A stretch of DNA of 64,000 nt, taken from NCBI GenBank assembly GCA_025331565.1, contig JAFREQ010000068.1, forward strand, positions 682,001-746,000. The letters are read 5' to 3'. Origin of the DNA: Holacanthus passer. Taxonomy: Eukaryota > Chordata > Actinopteri > Pomacanthidae. The position numbers and the translations under genes are program-made. Below are positions 25,012 through 37,000 of the stretch, in pieces. The notes under the pieces were generated by a model. The model was not told the origin of the DNA, ran no database searches, and saw only the letters and a program-made list of their open reading frames with translations. The first letter of the stretch is position 1; the number at the start of each line of letters is the position of its first letter.

Positions 25012-28000
25012 TTCACAGCAGAGGCCGTCTGGTTGTGTCAACAGTTTTGAATTCTTACCGGCATGTGCGAGCCACTTCATTGATTAAACGTGGCAGGAAG
25101 TGAAGACCAATAAATAACCTTTATAGATCAGCACTAAGTGCATTTTTAAAATGGCGCGGGTCCAGCCACACGTCCGTTGCAGCCAGCTGACAAACTCTCA
25201 CACTGCACTGCATTATTGGTGAAAGCTGGCTCAAGCTGGGTGGAGAATCAGAGTGCATTCGCAAAATTGAACGTCAAGATAAGGAGGGGGGAAACTCAAT
25301 CATACTGAAAAAAGCAGGGAGAACTTGTCAGTGGTAAAAATGTGATTGATCGAAGACAAGTTGCGAGAGAGTCGTATCCTGTAGACTGGAAAGGAGACAG
25401 GACTTCGCTAAACGATATGAAAAGTACAAGAAGTTCCAGGTTCCTTTGGGAGATGCTTATTCTGAAACGCTGGCCTGGATTATCTAGCTTGATATTTTGA
25501 AATAGTTAAATGAATGAAATGCAAGGTTAGAAAAACAAAGTCAAAAATAAAGATGGTGGAGAAGGTAGAAGGAAGAAGACTCTGGAAGACTGGAGGCCAA
25601 GTGCTGAAAAGTTGCCACCAGTTTCATGAATCACTGACCTACTAGCAATTGGATCTAATTTGTAAAAACAGCAATTGATTTCAAAAGCAAATGTTATTTT
25701 TCTTTTCAATTTGATTTGATTCTAAAAACATGAATTTTATAAGCATCAGAAAATGTGGTCGACTCATTAAAGAAACATGTATGTGAAATGTGAAACTATC
25801 TTTATTCTCCTACAAAGTGAGTCATGTTGATTTGATCATTCCAATTCAAGCGGTTTAAAAACTTGAAAGGTAAAGAGATTAGATTGAATTATTTTTGAAA
25901 GAAAATTGAATTGAATCGGCATAACTTATATTGAATCCATGTCACAAATGAATCGTTACACCTCTGGTTGGTAACATGACGTATACAGGATATTGGGAGT
26001 TATTGGGATTTTTCTTGGAGCAAAATATATCTGCTAAGAAAACCTGTTCTGAGAAAGTGGTGTGACTTAAAAGAAAAGAAGAGATGGAATACTGTCGAAA
26101 ACATTTTTGTTTAACATAAACTTGCATGATAACATTTTGCATTTCATGATCAGAGGCCATTTAACAAAACCAGAGATGTTAAAACACGTTACGTCTAAGT
26201 GTCTAGCATTTGAAGCATCTGACCGAGGGCCCACTTAGAAAAGTCACAGGGACGGCCTGTTGGCCTCTCTGTGCTCCTTCCTACAACATTTAGTTTCATC
26301 GACTGGTTTACCAGGAAGCATGCTGCATATTTGGCCTCCCCATCTGCCGTGGACGGGCACAATGAAGTGTTTGTGCTCCTCTAGTCTGTGTCCTCTGTCC
26401 GCCCCCCATCCTCTTTCCTTTAAGCCACAGATGTTCCCAGTGCCATCCCACTAAAGCGCCTCCGGACAAGACTGCGTTCTGTGTTCGCCGGTAGCGAAAA
26501 GCCGCAAAAGTCTAAGAGGACACCATGGGAACCGAGCGGCCGGCTTTGATAGAGCAGTCGCGCAGACTTTTCGGGATGTTTGCTCCATCCATTCATAAGT
26601 GAATCTTTGTGAGACAAGCTGGGACGCAGGCGAGGGACGTGAATTAAAGCAGACCGCAGCCATGACTGTGCATTTGTCATGGCTGGACAATGAATGACCA
26701 CAGTGCTGAAAATAGCAGATTGGAAAACAGTGGACAGTAGCAGCGGTCAACAGTGAACAATCAACTGAAGAACTTACAGACAGGAAGTGAAAATATAGGA
26801 ACCGTGGGTGGGAATTTTGCTTTTGACATAAATTTCAAAGTCTGTTTCTTCTAATTCCAGGCCTCTTTCTGTGGTTTGAAGAAAAGTAACGTACCTTCCT
26901 CTTTCACTGGCGAGAGCGTCGATCTCATCAAAGAAGACGATGGAGGGCGCGACGGCCCTCGCCTTCCGAAACACCTGCAAGTGTTAGAAACAATAGAAGA
27001 GAGGAAAAACAAATCTTTAACGGGACCAATGAATCACTCTGAGCACAAACATACACAGGAAATACAGCACTCATTAATGCCATAACTTACATCTCAGGTC
27101 ATCCGTTCATGACATCAATGACTAAAAATACTTAAAGAGGAACAACACTTTAGTTTGGGTGATTAAGGTGGTCCAGAAAACAATGTCAGCTTGTGTAACT
27201 TTACATCAACACAACAACAGTATCAACAAACCACTGTAAATCTAATAATAAGGTGAGGGAAGTTAAATATACGTACCTCTCTCACGGCTCTTTCAGACTC
27301 TCCAACATACTTGCTCAGCAACTCTGGACCCTAAGAAAGTAGTTGAAACAGAATATAAGTGCCAAGATTTCATCTGTAGTTTGACATATTGACATCGAGA
27401 AATGTTTAGGTCTTGCATCACGGAAAGACATATCATAAACTAATGATGTCTGAGGTCAAGCACTTTGAGCAGCGGTAAAGACTTCATCATCGTCAGGACA
27501 CTACTAATCACGGTTATGTCTTGTGAAGTATCACCTGGGGGCGCTGTGTTGGCACATGGTTTAAACTGAGAGCTAACATTCAGAAAGGCCAGAGAAGCAG
27601 CTGCCGTTCTGTGTCTGAAGATTAAAAAGAGGAACATGGTGAAACAGCGATAGCGCAGCGTGAGAACGTCATCGAAGGACAGCAGGGTGTGTGTGTGCTG
27701 TAATTGCTCAGTGACGTTTCAATGCTCACTGTACACTGTGTTCTGGTTTATGTTTGTGTGTAACATCTGTGACTCAGCTGGCAAATAAAGAAATTTCCCG
27801 TTGTGTGTTTGCTGCTACTGCCTTTCCCAGCATTGCTGATACAATAGTACTACAAGTGCTCCTATGATGACTGCTCTTTATACTACGGCTGCTATTGCTA
27901 CACAAGTAAACTCTAGTCTTTGGCTTGTTCTGTTAGTTTAGATCAACAATTTGTGCAAGATGGACGGATGAATTTGTCAAAGTTTTTGCATAACCTTGAT

Positions 28001-31000
28001 CAAGAGCACCATCCCATGCAAATGGTCAACACTGATTTAGTTCCAGCTTTGGTATTTGTTCTCACTGAAAGACACAAACTCCTCCAGCTCAAATGAAGCT
28101 CAACAATTCAACCATTAGAGGTTATGACTGCTTCAGGTTTTACTCTTACTACTATCACTGCTACTAAGACCATGTCCACACTGAGCTGGATAAATATGAA
28201 AACATTTTTTTAATCCATTTTGGCCCACTGTGCCTGAGACACTCGTGTTTTTGTGTGGTCAGTACAACCTGACATTATCAGGTGCTGTGTAGCTGTAAAC
28301 TGCACTTTGTGTCTATTACATGCATTCTTGAGTATAAAGAAGGAATTACTGTTCTGTTGGGGAAGAGGTAAAATGTATGAGCCTTGATTAAATCATGTGT
28401 ATGTGTTCAGTAAGCTGACAACGGAAATGGAAAAGTGTGTCAAAGACAACAACTAAACAGTTAATTCAGGTGTATTGAAACACAACATAAGTGATGAAGG
28501 ATGGCAGGAGAGAAAGAGAGAGAGACTTAACCAGCCAAGACTCGTAGGTGTAATAACCGGTCTGTCTGTCCTACCAGATGATTGATGATGAAAGACAAAG
28601 AAGAGGAAGAAGAGATTAAGTCAATCTCCAATTGTTTAGGCATTTCAGTTTGACCAGGAAACCTTTAGAAGTGTCATGAAGACACTTGTGCTGCGTGTTG
28701 TTTTCATACACTAACTGTGATTTTCAGATTTAGCCGGCTCAGCGTGGACTACGAATACTGCCACAAAAACCTGACAGGACTTGCAATACTGCCACCACTA
28801 ATTTTACTGTACTACCACTACTACCTGACGACTAACCCGGCCTTCGCTCTCTTCTCCCTCTCCGTCCTTTTCTCCCTCTTCTCTCCTTTGCTCACAAGCA
28901 GATAAACATCCACTCAGCCCTCACAAGAACTTCCTCCCCTGCAATCCACCCTTTCAACACCTCTGGGCTGACGGAGGAGACGACACTTAACTCCCAGCCC
29001 TTTTGTCTCCTGCAGTAAGTGTGGAGGTTGACTCATTAATCCCAGGTTCCTCTCTCTCTGTGGCAGAGCCAAAGGCTGGACATGGCGAGTTTAAAACCAT
29101 TGACACTGCAGAGATACGAGCCGTGCGCGAGTGTGTGTGTGCGTGCACGTGCGCGCCTGCGGATGTGAGTGTGTTGGTGTGGTTGCAGTGGGAGGAAACT
29201 GAAATTGACAAGATGATAATAGGGCTTTTTCACACAGAGGAAACAGGCAGAGCCTTAAAGTATCCCCATTTAAATCTGGATAACGTATCTATGTCAAAGC
29301 AACCGCTGCACTGGAAAAACCTGATACTGTTATAGCAGATGCTGGAGAGCAGCTTTCAGCAGGAGGGACAGGATGTTTTTTACCCTTTTCATGAAGCAGA
29401 TACTCTTCCTGATGACTTGAGAAGTGCTGCATAAGATTATAGTACAAATCTTTTTTTATCACCTTTGTATGCAACAACAATGACACTGTCTCCAACACGA
29501 GAGTGAAAGTGAAAACTACTGTGAATGTGTTTAAAGTTTGAAGATGATGCTTCAAATAAAAATGTGTTAATTTGACTGCTCTTTGTACAAACATGCAAAT
29601 GTTAATGCATCTGTCTGAAGTTGTTCTATGAGCGTAGACATAATCAGATGTTGCAAAAAAACTGTTTGTTGGCATTTCAAGACAACCTTTGTGACTTTGT
29701 CCCGGAGCAACATTATATTCTGAAGAAAACAAACTAGCTTCCCAAATCACACCCACGTTTGCAGATGGCTAAATGACCCTGTTGACAGATTCTGCCGAAG
29801 CTTTGTGTCTCGCACGGCAGCAGCTTCACTGATCAAAAATTCAACAAGCTGATCAATCAATCCCTGTCGACCAGGTCTGTGTGAGGGTGACAGAGGGGGG
29901 TGGCAGAGAGGATGGGGTGATGAATGAGAGGGGACAAACACAGGGTCAGAGGTCAGACAGGGAAGCTTTCTGCAGAGGAAGTTGGGCCGTCAGGCGGCCT
30001 CCGGGTCATCGGGGAAACATCTCAACTGCTACTTTGACACATTTGATACACCCTGTATGTAACATGTGGATGATTTTATTTTTATTTGCTGTGTTTATAA
30101 TATTACAACATTATATAATCCACAGAAATTATTTTAAATTGTGGTGGAAATCTCAAAGTTACCAATGATACCAAACATGTCAGGCTGAATTTTGGGGAAA
30201 CGTAGAAAATGACACACAAGACATCCTGAAGATTTCCCTTTGATAGAACATGGAGTCTTGTGTTTGAATATTTAACTCGTTGTAAATATCAAGAAGCTCC
30301 AATGAAGAAGTAGTATGTGATATTATATTTATATTTACAGGTGATGAGTGTGTTTCTATATCCAATCACTTCATTTCAGCAACTTCCCTTTTAGTTACAT
30401 GGTTGTTAGTTAATCCTGGGGGAAGTGGAAATGCAAAGGCTGTGGACTGTGGGATGAGACTGAATCAACAAATCATCAAGCGAATGACATCAGCCTCCGG
30501 AAACTCACTCACAGCATGTTGACTATCGCTAAACCTGCATCATAACTGGGCTAAGGTCTTGTCATATTTTCTCTGAGTGAGCTTTTGGATGACCTCCATT
30601 CCCTGATTTTTTTCCCACTGAGTCTTATGCAGTGTTTTGGCAGATCACTCAGCCAGAACATGATATGAAGACACGCACGTGTAACACATTATTTGTTCAT
30701 ATTTGTGAATAGAAATTGGGAAAAGCAACAATCTTTTGGCGAGTGCTTCAATTTGACATCATCATGCGCTGGACACCAAAAAAACTTTTATCTTATCTAG
30801 ACAATGAAACTAAAAGATATTACGCTGAGAAAATTAATTTATGACTGATTGATAAAAACTCACTTTAATAGCCAGGAAGTTGAGGCCACTTTCATTAGCC
30901 AGGGCTTTGGCTATCATGGTCTTGGAGCAGCCCGGGGGCCCGTAGAGCAGGACTCCTTTAGGTGGCTGGATCCCCATGCGGGTGAAGGCCTCAGGGTGCC

Positions 31001-34000
31001 TCAGAGGCCACTCCACCGCCTGCTTCAGCTTCAGCTTCACCTCCTCCATCCCACCTACGTCCGACCAGCGGACCTGGAAGGAAGAAATAATACTAAGACA
31101 AATCAATATGTGGAAACCCTTAGTATGTCATATAAATGAGGGCTACATGAACAGAGTATAAGCTTTTGGCATTGGCATTTGGCAGCTGTTAAGGCCAATT
31201 TAATACCAGTATGTTTGACAGAAGCTGCTGAACACAGTGATGAAAAAGAAGTTTTTATTGTTTGCCAAAGAGATAAGATGCTTTGTTTAGGTTTGATAAT
31301 AATGAATGATGTACAAAAAAGTTTAACATCATAAATAAAGTAGAAAAATATAAGTAATAATAATAGGAAAAAGCAGAAGAAGAAGTTTGACATGAAATAG
31401 AAGAAAGAGTAGAAGAAGAAGTATAAATAGAAGTAGAACTAGTAGAAGAAGAAGGAGTAGAAGTACAAGTGGAAGTTGTTGAAAAGACGAAGTAGTAGAA
31501 GAACGTGAAGCAGTTTAGAAAAAGATGGAGGAGAAGAGGAGGGGGTGGTAGTACAAGAACAAGTGGTCGAAGATGTAGTGGCAGAAGGAAAAGAACAAGG
31601 TGCGGCGTTTGTTGGAGTAAAAGAAGTTTGGAATCTAATCAACGTGCTGAATCAAATTGTGTCAGGTTCAATGACACAATAACAAGCAATCAAACAAAAT
31701 ACATCATAGGTATTAAAGTGGAGCTGGACATCAACGAGTGGCCAAGTCCTAATAAATGATCAACAACAGTCTAATATTCTGCAACTCCCTCCAGTTCTTC
31801 TGAAGTATCATACAGTTGTAATGTGTGGCAGCTCGAACACAAACCCATCGCCAACAATAAATGCAACAGACCAAACAAACTCTGATTGCACGCTGATGTC
31901 ACTGATGTGCTCATGTAGCCCACGCGGACGACCTCTCGAAACCTTCTGACCGCCCGAGCAAATTGCACAGAACTGCGAGTTCTTCCAGGCTGACGACGAG
32001 GTCGGGGGGGACGGAGGAGGGAAGCGAAATATAAAAGCATATTTGGAAGGAGACGGAGGAACGGAGGGCTCGAGTTGAATCAGGGAGACTCTGGACGGAG
32101 CGAACAACAACAGAGGGAGTCGGCCAACAGCTGTCTGTCTGACAGATGGAAGGAGGGAGGAAGGGAGGGAGAGAGTCCGGCAGCGAACGACCGGAGGAGA
32201 TAAAGTAGATAAGGAGAGAAGGCCTCGTCCAAAACTCTCTCATCCTTCCTGTCTCTTTCTTCATTAACCATCCATTATTCACTCCTCGTTTTCACCTCCC
32301 TCTCCCTCCTCCTCCTCCTCCTCCTCTTCCTTTCTCCCCCATCTCTTTATTGATCTACCTTCATACTCTCTCATTCTGTCTCTTATCTCCTGCACTCCTT
32401 TTCTTCTTCCACTCGGCTCCATCTTTGAGTACATTTACACGCAGAGAAGAAACCAGGTTACTGGGAGAAATCCGGTTATACAGGAAGTCGTCCAACGTAT
32501 TGTTGTGTATGTATTGTGTTTGTGTATACATGCAGAACGTCAGTAATTATTTTGAACAAAGGTTTATTTTAAAGGGGGCATTCCTCTGGCTGCACGCTAA
32601 GGTCAGTTCACTCGTCAGAAAGGACGACTGAGCCTGTAAAAACAGCTGTATTGTATCTTCTGAGGTCCTTGAGGAGGCTTCTAAAGTCTGAGAAAATAAC
32701 TGAAGATGATCAGGGTTATCTCAGACCCGGGGGTGTGGAGTTTGAAAGATGAAGGCATTTCACAAGCAGGGAAAGTTGAAGAAAAGTTTCTCTTGAGTTG
32801 CATTGTGGGAACTGTAGGATGTTAATGCATTTAACTGTAATTGTTGTAATGGCTGGAGCGCCCCTGTGTTCAGTGGTGAGGAACCACTTACTTAAATTCA
32901 CAGATACTTTGTGTTAACTTCAATGTGAGCTGAACTTAGAATTATGTTATTTCCAATACAAGGATGCACTGTAATAGTCTTTGTCACGCCAGGGTTCTTG
33001 TTTACATGACAATTAAGAAAATCGTGTTTCAGTGCTGAAAGGATTTGTTGATTAATCAGTCGATCAAAAATTGATTCAGATCATTCGTAGCAGAAGCAAA
33101 AGTGTCAAACATGTTTTTGGTTCCAGGTTTGTAAACAGGAATATTTGCTAGTTTTCTCTGTTATGTGATTGTAGACAGAATACCTTTTAGTGCTGGACTG
33201 TAAAACGTATTTGATGACATCATCTTGGGCTCTGGGAATGTGCATGATTTCCTGCCATTCTGACAACAGTCAACAAAAGAATCAATACTCAAAATAATCC
33301 TTAATGCAGCTCTAATCAGAAACTTGCTAAATCACCATGACATGGACTTCCAGTAAATGCAGTGTTCATCCACCTTCCTCTCCTCCATCCCCCGTCTTTC
33401 TGTTTCTTATCTGTCTAATCTCGTCTGCACTCTTTCTTTCTTCTCTCACTTGACCCTCACTATCACGCCATCTCTCTGCTTACCACTCTGCCTTCCCCTC
33501 CTTTTCACTTCTTCCCCTCTCTCTCTCTCTCTCTCTCTCTCGTGCTCACCCCCCCCCGCTCGCCCTCCTCCTGCTCTCCATCCAGAGGTAACACATCCCA
33601 GGCCACCGGCGCCGTCTCCGGGGAACGAAGCACCTAATGGAAACCTGGCGTCTGGCCACATACTGTAAATACCGAACAATTTATGGACAGCGTCGAGCGA
33701 GAGAGAGGGGAAAGGACGGATGGAGGGTAGGGGAGGGAGGACAGGAAGCGAGAGAGAGAAAGAGAGAGAGGAGTGTTGCAGAGATGGGGAGATAGGCCGG
33801 AAGCAGGTGAGCGAACCAGAACGCTCATTTGAAGGTCCAGAGAGGGATGAAATGAAATGAAAAGTGCAGGGAGATAAAAGCAACAGTGAAACGGACTCAT
33901 GCAGAAGTGGAGGAAACGTGTGAGCAGGAGAAAGATGGCTTGTGGTTGTACCTACAGTAGAAAGCACTTCATGCACAGTGGTATGCAAAAGGCTAAAGAC

Positions 34001-37000
34001 TCCAACAAGCTAAAGACTGACATGATTTAATTACCTGCTCATTTGCCAGAGCTTTTGAAAATATCACACTGTTTTCATCAACCAGTTGAGGCAAGCTAAC
34101 ATGGACAAGAACACGTCCAGTGTTGGAAGTCATGGAAAGTTTGAACCACATGACAACTGAGCAAACTCAATCTGCTGATGAAGACTGTGTGATGCTGATG
34201 AAAGCTCCGGAAGACACTATTAAGCATTTTTATATATAAGCATATTGAGCTGAGATTGTATTGTCAAATGCTTTGTGCATGTTTTAAATAACATCAGCTG
34301 CCTATTCTTAATGACAGAAGTTGTTTAGTTTGCCCTCATACTTTCATTTCACAATGTGGCTGCTGCATTCAAGGAAACTTGGTCAACTCATCAACTCAGC
34401 ATTGCCTTCACAAGCTATGTTATGTTGTACTCCACATTGTGCATTGTATTAAGCCCAGAAGACAAATCTGAAGCAAACATGGACGATGTATGTCCTGTTT
34501 CTGCAATTTCAGAAAAGTCTTGACTTGCAGCTGCATTACTTTAGGTAAGCAGTAAAGCTTCATGGAGCAAATATAGAGTGAACTCAATCTTTACTATTAT
34601 AAACTCAAAAATGCTTCAAGGCTCTGTAGATTGAATCTGTGAATGCTTTGTCATCAATAAGCTAAAATAACAAGACAGCTGAATCTACTTCCTGATGGGG
34701 ATGAAAAGGCCTCGCACATCAGTAAACGCTTCTGTGGTTTGTGACATGACAGCTTACCCATTATTACATAAATGTCATCATGTGGTAAGTGGGGGTGGAC
34801 AAATTCCTGTCATTTACGAGCAAACAGGTACAGGACATAAATAAAAACCACTGCTGCGATCTGAAGCTCAACCTAATTTAGTGGCTTTGGGGACTTTTAA
34901 GGCCTGAGTTTACCGACAACAACCTCAGACCTGCCAATCATCTGAACACAAATCAATCACTCGCCTCTGTCCCTCCTCGAGGAAGCAGATGTGCATCACA
35001 ACACTGTAAACTCTCATCTCCCCCCATTTTGCTGCATTTTTCTCTGCAGACTTAATGGAGTCATTGTGAGGAATAACAATATAAAGTAAGATAAATTGCA
35101 AGGTGCTTTTTGTCACGAATGAAGCGTCTGTGGAATTAGAAGGCAATGTTTTGACTCACACCTCGCCGTGCTGCGTTTTTCCCCCTTCGTCCCTCCCTTC
35201 CTTTTTGTACGAGACCCAGTTATTATCTTTTACTGTTGTTTTCTGAACTTTACAAGGGGCCTCTGAGGCTCTGGCCCTTTGATGGGGTTGAGAGGAGGGT
35301 GCGGGGGACTTCTCAGACAAAAAAACTCAAGGGAGACGAGGAGTAAGTTTAAAAGGAGGAATAAGTGGGCTTGTTATGCAGCTGCCAAATGAAAATATTA
35401 AAGCCAGACTGCACAGTGGAAGATGATTGTTTAAAAAAAAGCAATGCTGGGTAAACAAGAAAGATGTCAAAAAGAGGAAGACTGTCTTGTCGCAAAACAA
35501 ACAGAGGATTAAGAATGAACTTTCAATTTATTTACATATAAATATAACATAAATCGAGAGGCATAATTTGTAAAACTCAAGTCTCTAGATACGTGATCTG
35601 AGAAGGTTTCCGAGGAACTCGAGGCGTGTATTCATCCGGCACCACTGGAAGTTTCTTATATAAAATGGATTAGAAACAAATGTTTGCACTCATGTGGATA
35701 TAATCAAGTCCGGGGCTCTGCGGCTGGCCTTTCAGCTGAGCTGCGCTAGGGGGATAGAAAAAAAATCCAAACCCAAACTCACTCCTCTCTCTTATTTCCA
35801 GGAACCAGCCGCAAGGACTGAACGTCTCTGGGTGAGCTCAGTGCAGAGTGGTGCAGAGAGAAGAGGGGAGGCGGGTGGGGGTGGAGGGATAGGAAGGACG
35901 TTTCTTCTTCTTCTTCCCTCTTTCTCTTTTTTTTTTTTTTTTTTTTTAAGTTGCTGGCAGGAACCGTCAGCGACCCGATCTGCTTTCAATTACCGGTGGA
36001 GGATGATGTTAGCCCTCTTCCTGTCCGTTATGTCTTGCACATGCAAACTCCAAAACATCCTGGAGTCTCACCACTGTCCTCTCCTCTCATCCCTCCTTCC
36101 CCTCCCTCGCTCTCTCTCTCTCTCTCTCTTCTTCCGCTGAGAGCAAAGTGATTCATCTTCATTGCAGTGGAGGGTAAAACGGCCCCGGGGTCATTTCCAC
36201 TCTTCCTCAGCCTGACCCCATCTTTTAAGTGCTGGTGATTCAGTGGTCAGTGGTGCAAAGAGTAGTTAGGAGATTTTATGAACGTGCATTAGAGGGAGAA
36301 GGGAGGCACGGCTGCTGTTGATGAGCTTTTAGTTTTTCTTGTGGCAATAAGTTCAGGTTATAAATTTGTTTTGTGCTTTAAATGAAGCAAAGACTGTGGG
36401 ATGTAAACCAGTCGTCTTCCTCGCACGGCCCTCGCAAGGTTGAATGCCACTGAGACGCAAGTAGTGCTGATTACAAGCAAAGGATCCAATACACATTGTG
36501 TCATTAAGGATGATGCCATAAACTATGCAGGCATGCGAAGGGAGGGTCTCTGCATTCACGTGTCTCCTAATGATTTTTTTCTGGCACAATATTTCCCTGG
36601 GTAGTCTATGACATGTAGCACTGAGCCTCGGATGAAATTTAACCAGCTTCTCTTAGATGGCTTCAATATCTTTTTTTCTACAGCTGAGGAACATTTCTAA
36701 ACTTGATCCCATTGCATCTCAAGCAGAGATGGAGATGATCATCAACTCCCTGTAACAAGACACCTCTGTATCGGTTACGGGTTTTCCAGAAATCCACCAC
36801 AAAGATTTTGAGCAGATCCTCTAAAATGTCTTATGTAACACAAAGCTTGATTTCTTGACACTGGCTCTCTATCAACGTTTGACATTTGTTAGCTACTGAA
36901 GCTTTCTATCTGGCTCACTACAGCTCAATCCACGCTGTGAAACAGAGATGCAACCAACAATTACTTAATCGATTAATCACAGCAAGTCCTTACATTTAAG

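Larger units (their letters stand above)
22506..26894 (-). other. afg2a intron 14 (4.4 kb)
   Basis: GT-AG intron (gtacgt ... accctttcag). It holds CA tracts (24271-24300, 24984-25011), a GA tract (24401-24468) and ATGGATGG-type simple sequence close to exon 15. No exon or RNA gene seen. Confidence 0.7.
27331..30863 (-). other. afg2a intron 12 (3.5 kb)
   Basis: GT-AG intron (gtgagt ... ctttcttag). It holds an alternating purine-pyrimidine tract at 29122-29157 and a block at about 28163-28330 (gtccacactgagctggataa ... gcccactgtgcc) that resembles a common fish repeat. No exon or RNA gene seen. Confidence 0.7.

Noticed and set aside
32430..33020. Possible MITE with imperfect inverted ends (acatttacacgcagagaaga / gttcttgtttacatgacaat)
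   Set aside because: The ends match over too few bases and no target-site duplication is visible.
33446..33988. 180-aa minus-strand frame
   Set aside because: Product of GA/CT simple sequence (long Ser/Leu and Arg/Glu runs).
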